Positions 24,701 through 34,568 of a stretch of DNA of 64,000 nt are shown here, in pieces (the stretch's first letter is position 1; each line of letters opens with the position of its first letter). The notes beneath the pieces were generated by a model. That model was not told where the DNA came from, ran no database searches, and saw nothing but the letters and a program-made list of their open reading frames with translations. The translations under genes were made by a program, and so were the position numbers. The DNA is from Capniomyces stellatus (lineage: Eukaryota > Kickxellomycota > Harpellomycetes > Harpellales > Legeriomycetaceae). The stretch spans positions 256,785 to 320,784 of the forward strand of contig LUVW01000021.1 in assembly GCA_001661515.1 (NCBI GenBank), read 5' to 3'.

Positions 24701-27029
24701 GGCAGAATCTTTGGGTTTAACGCCGAATTTAAATGTATCAACCCAGGCATTTCTTGAAAGTAGCAACAACATTAATAATAATAACAATAGTAACAATAGT
24801 AACGATGGTAATATCAACAGCGGGAAAATGGACCAAGAACATCACCTCGGCAGTAACCTTGGCCATAGCGCTTACTTGAGCCAAATGGGACAAATGGGAC
24901 AAATGGGACAAATGGGACAAATGGGACAAATGGGACAAATGGGACAAATGATTGGCCAAGAAGGAGAGCTTGGAGAGTTTGAATCAGGCAGTAGGTCAAA
25001 CAGAAATAGTATTGCGATCAGCGACTCACTGCTTATTTACAGATCGAAAACACTTGATAGTTTCAGCAATCATCAAAAAAATCTATCGAATCAAAGTCTT
25101 GTTGATAAAACAACATCGCCATATTCTGGTTCAAACAGCAATTTAAACTTCAAACCGTACCTGAGCACCGACTCCAAAATTTCCAACCCCAGTCTTGGCG
25201 GAACCAACGCAGACGGTTTGGGCGGCATTGTTGGCTCAAACGCAGGGAACACTCAAATTTCGTCAAGAAAATCGGCATTGTCGTTGATAATGACTGATTC
25301 GCACAGCAGCTCTACAAAGTCTGCAACGCCTGCTGCTATAGCCTCTGTCTTTACTGGGCCAGGAATTATGTCTGGGAATGGACCTGGAAGTAGCAACAAC
25401 AACAACAACAACAGCAGTAGAAAAAATAGCAATAGAAGATCAGCATTGTATTACTCTTCTAGCAACCCATCAACAGCATTCAATTCGCCTCGGTACTCTT
25501 TGGCACCACAAACCGACTCTTTCCCTATAAACAAGTCTACTGTGGATTCATTTTCTTTGGAAAAAATATACAACAACAGTGATAATAACAACGATAACGA
25601 TAGTAGTGGTGGTGGTGGTCTTGAGATTAGTAATGGAAACAACTTGGTTGCTTTTCCAGCATTCAACCATGGTTCAAGAACAGCAGTTCCAGGTAGCAGC
25701 AACAGTAACAGTGCCAATTGGAGCGAAAACGATAATAATTATTCTAGTATAGGTGTGCCTTTGAACAAGTTGACAGCAGACAGCAAAAAAGTACACCAAA
25801 GAGCCTCGTCAGAATCAAGTCGAGACTGGGGTGTAACCACCAACAACGAAACTGACCCTGATCCAGATTTAACAGTCCCAAGTAGTAACAACAACAATAA
25901 TAATACTGCTATTGTTGCTAATAATAAGAGCAATGGCAGTAAAAAGTTAAATCTTACTGTACAGCCTGACCACCAAACTATTCGCAAGCTGAGTCGACGA
26001 ACTAGTGGCCGTGAAATCTCGCTGTTGGAAATGGCCACCACACGGCAGTTGAGGAATGACTCTGCACCAGGAAACAAAGGCTTGGCGTTAGCTTTGGCGT
26101 TGGCGTTATCAAACTCCAGCCCCAACAATGCCAGTAGCGGGAACCTGTCGAGTTCAGGAACAAGCACAACATTTGTTACTGATGGCGGATTTCCTAGTAG
26201 CTATGGATCAAGTGACAGCTACTTTGAAGCCATGAGCCAATCCCAGTCTCAGTCTCAGTCTCAGTCCCAGTCTCAGTCTCAGTCTCAGTCCCAAACCACC
26301 TCTCGAAATAACACAGGCGATTCGCCACTTGGGCCCACTAGTACAGCTCCCGCCACTGCTACAAAAACACCAACTGTAGAATCACAAATGACCAGTGCAA
26401 CCCACAAGCCGGCTATGGTCAAAACGTCGCAAACAAAGTTGGTGCTGATAGCCGATGACAACCCAGTAACGTGCAAGATTATTGAGACTCTGCTGCGTAG
26501 ATTCCACATTGAGTCGCTGGTTGTCCACAACGGAGCTGAGGCGATTAGGCTGGCAATGGGTAGAACCAAGTTTGACCTGATAGTGATGGACTTGAGCATG
26601 CCGATTATGGATGGCGAGCAAGCAACGCGGATGATCAAGTCAACAAACAATCCAAACAACCAAACTCCAACTATTGCCATCTGTGTATACGAGGGCGAAT
26701 CTGGGTACATTTTCCAAAACGCCGACAAGACTGGATCCAACTCTGGCGTTGAATCAACCCAAACCCTCGGTTTTGGTCAGTTCAAGCAAGTTAAACCTGG
26801 TGTTGTTCACAGATGCGATGTGGTTGAAGGCTGTGATTTGCCCTCTTGCACCAACTATGTTGACTCAAACTGCCCCCAGTCTCCCAGCTCTCAAGCACGG
26901 CAGCAAGACCGCGCTGCAGGATCTCTACCAAGCCTTGGTTCGGATTACGGCGGTTTGTTTGATGGTGAGCTTGTCAAGCCTATTTCTCAACTCAAACTCA
27001 AGTTTCTGCTAGATAAGTTCAAAATCTAG
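11433..27029 (+). CDS. RIM15: Giant RIM15-like PAS-kinase-receiver protein, 5198 residues
   Basis: RIM15-family kinases act downstream of TOR/PKA nutrient signalling to drive quiescence through endosulfine-type substrates. Seen in order: a PAS-like domain (about 2857-2971, starting SMLLELSLDGTIRYLSPAW); a C2HC zinc finger (C3107, C3110, H3122, C3126); an AGC kinase from 3808 with glycine loop KGAYGSVY, K3837, HRDLKPDN (D3932), DFG (3950-3952) and GTPDYLAPE (3988-3996); an acidic kinase insert (about 4045-4086); and a C-terminal receiver with D5008/D5009 and D5053 in VMDLSMP. Family members are usually about 1700-2200 residues. The excess is low-complexity sequence, mostly dipeptide repeats (SN, SQ, SG, EN, KQ, DL, KP). 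No intron is needed. The receiver has Cys5084 where Thr/Ser is usual, and about 95 residues before Lys5182. Catalytic residues look intact. Family assignment is firm; the effect of its size is unknown. Confidence 0.95.
15010..15180 (+). repeat. Coding repeat, Lys-Glu-Asn-Gly rich (GKENEN-type)
   Basis: An 18-bp unit repeated about five times, then degenerate versions, inside the RIM15-like ORF. It is in frame throughout. Confidence 0.9.
15645..15765 (+). repeat. Coding repeat, YEQD/YEQN unit of 12 bp
   Basis: About ten in-frame copies of a four-residue acidic/aromatic unit in the RIM15-like ORF. Synonymous TAT/TAC changes mark successive copies. Confidence 0.9.
16103..16185 (+). repeat. Coding Ser-Gln repeat (AGTCAA hexamer)
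   Basis: About twelve hexamer copies coding SQSQ in the RIM15-like ORF. A second SQ tract made of CAGTCT units lies at 26236-26293, so the same dipeptide arose from a different hexamer. Confidence 0.9.
21699..21762 (+). repeat. Coding Ser-Gly repeat (GGTTCT hexamer)
   Basis: About ten copies coding SGSG, followed by an SD-rich acidic tract to about 21850, all in frame in the RIM15-like ORF. Confidence 0.9.
22083..22265 (+). repeat. Coding Lys-Pro / Lys-Ser repeat
   Basis: KPKP and KSKS-type hexamers and relatives giving a strongly basic segment, before the kinase domain of the RIM15-like protein. Confidence 0.88.
24370..24550 (+). repeat. Coding NDNQ and ENEN repeats
   Basis: Twelve-base NDNQ units followed by hexamer EN units, after the kinase domain of the RIM15-like ORF. 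In frame. Confidence 0.9.
24882..24950 (+). repeat. Coding Gly-Gln-Met repeat (9-bp unit)
   Basis: About eight nearly identical copies of a GQM tripeptide unit in the RIM15-like ORF. It is one of the few tripeptide tracts, and the identity between copies suggests a recent expansion. Confidence 0.9.
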
Positions 27030-28139
27030 TTTTTCTTTTCTTTCTTGTTGTCTATTTCTTTTGCATTATCTTTTTTTTTTATTACTTTTTTTCTTTCTCC
27101 CTCTATCTTGGCTTTAAAGTATTCTCATTATTGTTATTACTATTGATTATTACTTTTTCATATATTTATTTGTTGTTTTTTTTTTCTTAACTTCATACAC
27201 GATCCATAAATTACTAACAAAACCGACATGAAAAAAAAAACTTGACCATAAAACAAATGAAAACTTTAAAAAAAAGTATCAATAATAATAATACATTGTG
27301 GACAGAAACTCTGGAGCTTTACTCTAGCTTTTATTCTGGCCCAGCTTTTATCTTGGGGTTTTATCCCTACTTTACATACAAGTCATAACACTTTTTACAG
27401 ACGCTTTTCAATCTTTCAAGATGGTAGCAGCCGTTCTTGTGTATACAATAGTACAATGAACTCATATTCTCTCTCTCTTTTTATATATATCTTTCTCTCT
27501 ATGATATCTTTCTTTCTGGTGCTTTGCTACGGTGTTGCTTTTGGGTTTATATACTGCTTATTACTTTAAGTTTCAATATTTCAAGCTTTTTAAATGACGA
27601 GGGAATAAAAGTCGCTTTTTTTTCCTTTTCTTTCTTCTTTGCTTTTTATCCCCTTTGCCTTTATACTTTTTTATTTTTTCCACCTCCATTTCCTTTTTTT
27701 TTTTTTCACTGTTATTAGCTTTTATCTGGGTTTTACCAATGTTTTTTTTCAACTGTTTGTTTATGGTCTAACCACCTATTTTCATCTTGTCACAATAAAA
27801 GCTAATGTCACACGCTCACATACACGCATACACCCTCCCTTCTTTCATTGTTTGTTTATTTTTTGCACCGTTTTAATGCATTTGTTTCACCGTTGCTTTA
27901 TTTATTTTTTTTACGTTATCTCTTTTATTATTATTGAAATTCGCATTTTCTTTTTATCGCTTTTTTTTTGAGAAATAATGTTAATTAAAAACAGTCATGT
28001 TGACAACTATAATTGCAGCCAATATTTCATTTTCCTCCCTAAAAAGCATTTATCTCTTCCCTGTTTTGCATTTCTTTAACCCGCCCTGCTTGTTTAACAG
28101 CCTCGGTTCTTACTTGAATCGAATACAACTGCCATTATT
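27030..28139. other. Pyrimidine-rich 3' flank of the RIM15-like gene
   Basis: No gene seen. The plus strand changes abruptly from mixed to T/C-rich sequence after the stop codon, and this should include the 3' UTR and terminator. The open frames here are runs of Phe/Leu and look compositional. Confidence 0.55.
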
Positions 28140-28562
28140 TTAAACACTGCCCCCATTCCCGCTAATATCACCGTTATTACAGCTGGGACTCTCATCGTTC
28201 TTTCTAACCTTTTTGTCCCTATTATTTTGACAAATATTATCTTTGTTTCCATTTTTCTCATCCCCATCATCTCCCCCGTCGCTACCCTCATCACTCTCAC
28301 CATCTTCACCCTCACCGCTACCATATTCATAATCCTCATCCTCCTCATCCGTACCATCTCCTTCCTCTCCCTCTCCCTCTCCCTCATCACTAAGCTGGGT
28401 ATAAGACTCACTGTTTATGTTCACCCACTTCCTACTTTTTATTTCCACAGTCCTCTGTTCTTTTGCTCCGGAACCATATTTTATAAAGCAACTGTTACAA
28501 ACTATCTCTAGCACGTCAACATCCAAAGTTTGGTCTAAATGTTCACAATATAATCTCGACAT
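28140..28562 (-). CDS. Small acidic protein of unknown function
   Basis: The ATG at 28562 gives 140 residues; a GTG seven codons earlier is in frame but an unlikely start. The N-terminus reads MSRLYCEHLD and then VCNSC, so C6/H8 and C22/C25 could make a small metal site. From about residue 65 the chain is dominated by Glu, Asp and Gly (GEGEGEEGD, DDGDEKNG), ending in a polar tail. I do not recognise it. The acidic repeats could have kept a chance frame open, but the N-terminal 60 residues look protein-like. The frame is downstream of and convergent with the RIM15-like gene. Confidence 0.45.
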   Translation of the reverse strand: MSRLYCEHLDQTLDVDVLEIVCNSCFIKYGSGAKEQRTVEIKSRKWVNINSESYTQLSDEGEGEGEEGDGTDEEDEDYEYGSGEGEDGESDEGSDGGDDGDEKNGNKDNICQNNRDKKVRKNDESPSCNNGDISGNGGSV

Positions 28563-30220
28563 CTTCAAACCACTCGAAACCACACTTGACTCGCCTTTAT
28601 ACTTGTCTTTGTGGGTTTATGGGCCTGCGGACTTGCGAGCTTATATAGCCCTCAAAAGATTAAATTTACTCTTTTTGGTTTTTTTCGGTATATTACATCC
28701 TCTTTTCACAGTTTATAGTACACCTATTCGCTGTTACCAAGCTTTTATTTTTGGCTACGTATATCAACTTTGACTCATTTTTCTTTTTTGACACTCAGTC
28801 ACATGTACTATTTATCTAGAGCAATTCATGGCGGTTAGATATCAATTGGCATGCCATACTTTTTCCATCCAAAAAAAAAAGCAGAGAATAAAATAAAGTC
28901 ACCATAAACTCATCCTATATTCAACCGATCTAGTCATGTTTTATTGTATTAACTAAGCATCACTGCTTCAAGTTTGACTCCAAATTGTTGATTCACTTGT
29001 AATTACACTGCTTAAACCTCACGAAAATGTCTTATTCATGTATGCATACCACAGTGGTTCCAGCATGTCACATCTTGGGTTACTGCTGAATCACGAAACC
29101 TTAGCTTTCCATCAACCAAGTGGTCTTTCCAAAAACTCTTAACATTGGACTACGGGCTAAAGTATTTGGACTTTTTTTTTTTTTTATTGAAATAAGTATT
29201 TGGACTTTTATTTGCATCAATATTATTGCCAACCACAATTTCCTCTCACCCCCCCCCCCCCCCCCCCCNNNNNNNNNCCCCCCCCCCCCCCTCCCCTTCT
29301 TTCCAAAAAAAAAACTACACAAATAGATTGATTAACAGGCTCGCATAATTTAATTGTTTACTACTCGTATGATTTGAATAACAAGAAACCCTTGGAATCA
29401 GAACCAACATCATAAATCCATATATGGTTAGATTTGGTTTGGTTTTCCATGCTTTTTTTTCAGATTCTATCGGTGGTGATCTACCATTGTCGTCTAGTAT
29501 ACTTTTAGATTGCGATCACTTTTATTTGCTATTGATCCGCTTTAAGCGTAATTGCCAGTACTGCATCTTTTTTTTTCTTTCTCGATTTGCTTTTTTGCTA
29601 CTTGACCTTTTTTTTTATTTCTATTGCAGGTACTGTTTATCATTTGCTATCAAGACTTTTTTTTTTGCAACTCAGTGGTGCTGCTTGATATAGTCATGTA
29701 GTCTGCTAACTCTGATATGTAATACGAGTCATATAATTCTGATATTATTACCCTCATTCTCTCTCCCCCCCCCCTTCGCTCCCCTCCTTAGCATATTCAA
29801 CTGTATTATTGTCTAGTACAAAGTGACATCCGCAATTATCCGTATTATGGGCAATTGGCTTCAGAGTGCTTAATCATGTGTTTGTCATTGGGTAAACCCC
29901 ATCATTGTTTTTGCCAGTATTCTCTCAAAGCTGTCTAGCATAGAATAGCAGAAATTTTTTTTTTACTTTTCAATGACAATTCTCGTTGAAAATCTTTACA
30001 TTATTTGTACATTTCATCGCAATTACTTTTTATTACATTTCCATTTCCATTTCAATTTACTCCTTTTAAACAATTACTTCAGATTGAGAGAAGCTGAAAA
30101 GCCGATTTGTTCAAGCTGTATTGTTTGGGCTTGGCAATCAAAACATCAAACAACGAGAATTTAGAATCATCCTTCGACAAAACAAAAAAAAACAAAAAAA
30201 ACAAATAGACTAGGATCTAT
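28563..30220. other. Non-coding region with a poly-C assembly gap
   Basis: T-rich and AT-rich sequence. The only distinct element is the C-homopolymer with N bases at 29249-29291. No gene supported. Confidence 0.5.
29249..29291. repeat. Poly-C tract interrupted by an assembly gap of 9 N
   Basis: About 20 C, then 9 N at 29269-29277, then 14 C. It is the complement of the poly-G gap at 5095, and another long G/C homopolymer in an AT-rich background. Confidence 0.9.
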
Positions 30221-30635
30221 TTATTTTTTGCTTTGACTAGAACTACGTTTGCTGTCTAATACACGCCGATTATACTTTGCAGTCTTGCCTGCTTGCGTAT
30301 AAACAATTGTAAGGTAAAAAGCAAGTGCAAAGTAAGAAAAACAGGTGCAAAGTAAGAAAAGCAGGTGCAAAGTAAGAAAAACCAAGCAATGTACTTTATA
30401 TGTTTTTGTGTGCTTTTCGACTTGTGTATTTTGTCCAGACGACGATATAATTACCATCATGATTTCGACAGGGGAAGCTGGTATCTTTTTTCTGACAGCC
30501 TTCAATGAAGCCTGTAAAACCTAGAACTGCAGCAATCAATTAATATCAAAAATGCAACATTGGTAATATTAAGCACCTTTGAAGTCCAACAAGTGACTTA
30601 TGGACAAATGGTCCGGATTATCAATTGATATTCCC
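30221..30635 (-). CDS. Unrecognised spliced gene, three 3' exons
   Basis: Exons on the minus strand: about 30635-30577, 30511-30455 and 30288-30221. They join in a single phase (1, then 1) with donors GTGCTT and GTAATT and acceptors ACAG and GCAG. The joined peptide reads GISIDNPDHLSISHLLDF, then GFIEGCQKKDTSFPCRNHDG, then KTAKYNRRVLDSKRSSSQ, ending in a basic tail. The phase match across three short exons and the protein-like composition support a real gene. I found no start exon and do not know the family. The acceptors are CAG, unlike the TAG norm here, which lowers confidence. The last intron contains a 20-bp tandem repeat. Confidence 0.4.
30322..30381. repeat. 20-bp tandem repeat, three copies
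   Basis: Three near-identical copies of a unit with the core GGTGCAAAGTAAGAAAA, lying inside the proposed last intron of the 30.2-kb gene. Confidence 0.9.
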
Positions 30636-31149
30636 CTTTTGTTTGCCTTTTTATTTCTTTATATTATTGTCGATTTACTGTAATTATAGGTATGATGTGA
30701 CAACTTGGCAATGAGAATGAGAGCGTTACATAGTTTAGTAAACCGTTGATGTTTTGGGCCGACTTTTACTCTTTTTCTTTTTTTTCTATTTTTTTTTCTA
30801 TTTTCTACTTTTTTTTCTTTCACTGTGCTGCGCGACGTGATGGTTATCCAGGTGTCAAAATATGGTTATAAGCATATTTCTCTTACACCTCACCAACCCT
30901 AAGCGAGGTGCTTTTATTTCTGTGTAGACTGATTTGGGATTTTTGACCAGTTTGTTAGCTATTTCGATGTTGTTGTTATAATACTAATCTAAAGAAGTTC
31001 TTAATTAATTGGGCATTAACAATTCTGCCGGTTTTTATTGACAACATAGCGTTTATTTAGTTTTGATTTCCAACTGCTTACCTGAGTAATTTGGGCCATT
31101 ACATAACCCACTTTTTAAGATCTATTCCACTGCTTTACAACGGCAAATA

Positions 31150-31206
31150 CTGCTTTATAAATCAAACTCTGCTTTATAAATCAAACGCTGCTTTATAAGG
31201 CAAGAC
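31150..31206. repeat. 19-bp tandem repeat, three copies
   Basis: Unit CTGCTTTATAAATCAAACT and variants; the last copy has diverged at its 3' end. Confidence 0.85.
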
Positions 31207-31620
31207 CTGTAAGTGATTGGGTTGGAGTGTCACTTTGTAATTATTTTTTCAAGTGATTTTCAAGTTTTTACTTCATAATTCATTAATTCAATTTAATTTA
31301 ATGAATCAACCAACTCTAAAAACGAATTAAACCTGATTAGTAATAGTAAAACGGAAAATATCCCCTGGGTGGTCTTGTCGCAAACAAGTTGACATTGAAA
31401 GAATAATGTGAATTGTAACTGAAACAAGTAAATAAGAATAAAAAAAATACTATTTCAATAAAAAAAATAAAAAAACGGAAAAAAAAGCAACAAAAAAACA
31501 GGCCTAGTAGTATGTAAAGATATGTTTATAAGGATCAAGTTTAAAAATTTGTAAAAACTGGTGCGGAAAAGAAATAAACGGTTCACAAAGGGCTAATACC
31601 ACAACTAGTAGCTAAAAAAT

Positions 31621-31701
31621 AGCTAAACATCAACAATATTATTAAAAAGCTAAACATCGACAATATTATTAAATATCTAAACATCAACAATATTATTAAA
31701 T
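31621..31701. repeat. 27-bp tandem repeat, three copies
   Basis: Three copies of a unit containing CTAAACATCAACAATATTAT, differing by one or two bases. No known element recognised. Confidence 0.9.
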
Positions 31702-33839
31702 AATCAAATACAAGTTGGGGAGAGCTGCACAATGTAATATTGTTGCTGTTATACTACACCACTATTTTCGACTTTTAGTTATAGTTTTACTACGTACTAC
31801 CCAGATTGTGTTTTGCAGTACAAGTGTTGATTTGAATTAAAAGCAAGTTCTAGTTCAACAATAACGCACACATATTACACTTGTGAAGTTTTACATGAAT
31901 AATAATAGCAATTGTTCTGGTACAGACAAATGGACAGGATGATTACTTGAAGCTAAAAGAAAAAGTTGCGGGTTGCAAAAATAGTTTGAAACGCTAAATT
32001 GTGTCACTTGAGCATCACTTTATTACTTTGGTATTCACTTGTTTGTGCCTTTGTTTCTTACTCTTTGTTGGCACTCACAGCTTTGTCAAGGAAAGGAAAT
32101 TTGTGTTTGTCGAGCGATTTGTACTAGCAAAGCACTCGGCCGAAACAAAGAGTAAGGCGGTGCTCTAGTGGGTTTACAAAGCGTTAGAAATAATAATAAT
32201 AGGGTGTTGTATTTATTCTCCTTGATTGTTGACGCTTGATGCCTTGGAGCATCTTTCGTGGGATTGGTGACAGGCCAGACTGAATGCTGTGATTTACTAT
32301 TGTACATAATAGACAGAAATAAAACAATGTGAACGTGATGAATTTAGAATCAAAAAGTATTCATATTTTAATTATCGCATTTGGTTGAAAAAATGATTAT
32401 TCAATTGAATTGGCGTATTATGTTGACACCAGAAATTGCATGTTTAAAAGGACTAGTAGCAATCTACGCTTTTCTCATTATATACTCATTGTTTAAATAT
32501 TCAATCTGGTGTCATTTAATTGATGATTATTTTCAAGCCCAAATCCAAAGCAAATAAAATCAATATCTTTCTTCCCTGTTCCTCACCTTGTTTTCTTGGT
32601 ATTTCATTATAAAACAATAGGATTCGTTAGAGACGAATAGTAAAATGCTAAAGATATTTCAAGAAGAAAGATAAAATAATAGATATCAATTGGGCCAACA
32701 ATAAAGTATTCGGACAATATCCGCTGTACATGCCAATAGTCGAGTATTTAATGCCAGATAACAGCTCCTAGGTTCACAACTACACTTTTTAAAACTAAAG
32801 AATTACTAAAAGCGGTGTTGTTTTCAAAACGCAGATTAGAATTTGCACTACATAACCTACCTAAATTGATATTTATAAGACAGGTAATAACTGTGTTTTT
32901 TTTAGTAAACCTTTCATTTCTTTTTTGTTAAACAAAACGCAGAATATAACAGCGATTCTAGTGTATACATACATACATACATATATATATAGCATAACAT
33001 AAAATAGCTAAACCGAAGAAGCAATTATAAAGCCTGGGCTACCTAAAGTCATATTAGTAAAAGCTTGTGTTCATTTACACTTAATCTTACTTTTATTTCT
33101 ATATATTTTTATTAAAAAAAAATACACACCGTTTTAACGGCACTGTGCGTAGAAAAGCAACAAAAGCAGTTTTAATCAAACCTACGCTACTAACATTCTC
33201 AACAAGAAAAGAAAAGAAAAAGAGCAAAGTACCGAGAAGTCAAGTAACCCAGACCAAGAAGTAAAGGTAAGGTTGATGGAACATAAACATTGAAGACAAA
33301 ACACAATTCAACACATAAAGTGAGAAATATTCAAGATCTTTAGCGGAAAGGCCAACTCTTGAATTTTTATTTAACAAGGGTAGTTGATTAGATATAAAGT
33401 TGGGGGAGTTTATAAGATGGACTAAACGGAGCAAGTAGATAGACTTCTTTGGCGATATTTTGATTGCATGGTAAAAAAAAAAGCAAATTACAAAACAAAC
33501 ATCAAAATGGTTTAAATAGCAAGAAAAGTACTACCAAGTCTACTGCAGAGAGTATTTAATTGGTGATAGAAATCAGTAAATATATCGTGTAATTGGTAAT
33601 ATTATTTACTATTTACAATTTAATATACAAGTCAAATCCTAAAGTGAAAGCGATTTAAGAAGAGAATTATTTAGTTTCACAAACAACTAGCCGCGAAGAA
33701 AATGGGCAAATAGGTTGAGATATAAAGAAAGAAAAAAAAAGAAAAAACAGAGCCAAATTTATAATTGAACTAAAAGAGGAAGATAGAATCGAATAACGAA
33801 TATTCGTAATAAAAAAGGCAAAGAAATTTTAAATGTAGC

Positions 33840-33874
<35 letters not shown>

Positions 33875-34446
33875 TGCGATAAATGATACTTAAACGCAAA
33901 GAACGGATAGATTGTCGAAAATGGTTTAAAAATCCAAAATTCAAATACCAAGAAGCATTAATATAACATTTTTTTCAATATTGTCAACATTAAACTTGTA
34001 TTATTATACAATCAAAAAATAGAAACACAAAGCATTAAGCAGTACAGGGTAAAGAGGCGTTTAAACAGGATAGTAAAAGAGCAATAAGCCAAAGGCCTGC
34101 TAGAGAATATAAAAGCGATTGAGATTGCAAAAAATCAGCAACAAAAACTTGGCATTAAAAGTAAGTTATGGTTTACCTTTTTCCGCACAGTTATTGGTTT
34201 GTATAAGGAGGGTGGGTGGTGGCGAAGCAACATAATAAAGCGTTTGGAGTATCAATTGGGGAAAGAAAGAGATAAAGATCTTGTTGGCAACAAAGCTGGA
34301 GAAGCATTGTTAGAGTTGGCAGATTAAAGGAATTGAGAACAAATATCTAGAGATAATTTGTTAAATGGAAGGATTTAATATAGTTTTTTTTATAGAGGGT
34401 GGAATTTAAATGAAAAAGAGTATAAAGTAAAAAGTAAAAAGTAGTG

Positions 34447-34495
34447 TAAAGAGTAAAGAGTAAAGAGTAAAGAGTAAAGAGTAAAGAGTAAAGAG
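34447..34495. repeat. TAAAGAG heptamer repeat, seven copies
   Basis: Seven perfect copies ending 73 bp before the start codon of the gene at 34569, so probably in its 5' leader or core promoter. Confidence 0.92.
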
Positions 34496-34568
34496 TATAA
34501 AGTAAAAAAAACGGCAATTGTATAAATAAAAATAGGAAAATAAACAGGAGCAAAGAAAAGTAAAAAAA

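Larger units (their letters stand above)
30636..34568. other. 3.9-kb AT-rich desert upstream of the orphan gene
   Basis: I see no supported gene. It holds tandem repeats at 31150-31206 and 31621-31701, a TACA/TATA dinucleotide stretch near 32970, a run of 31 A at 33841-33871, and a purine-rich stretch from about 33180 that may be the leader of the gene at 34569. Confidence 0.5.

Noticed and set aside
32086..32307. 73-codon minus-strand frame
   Set aside because: Low-quality composition with a leucine run from a trinucleotide repeat; no further support.
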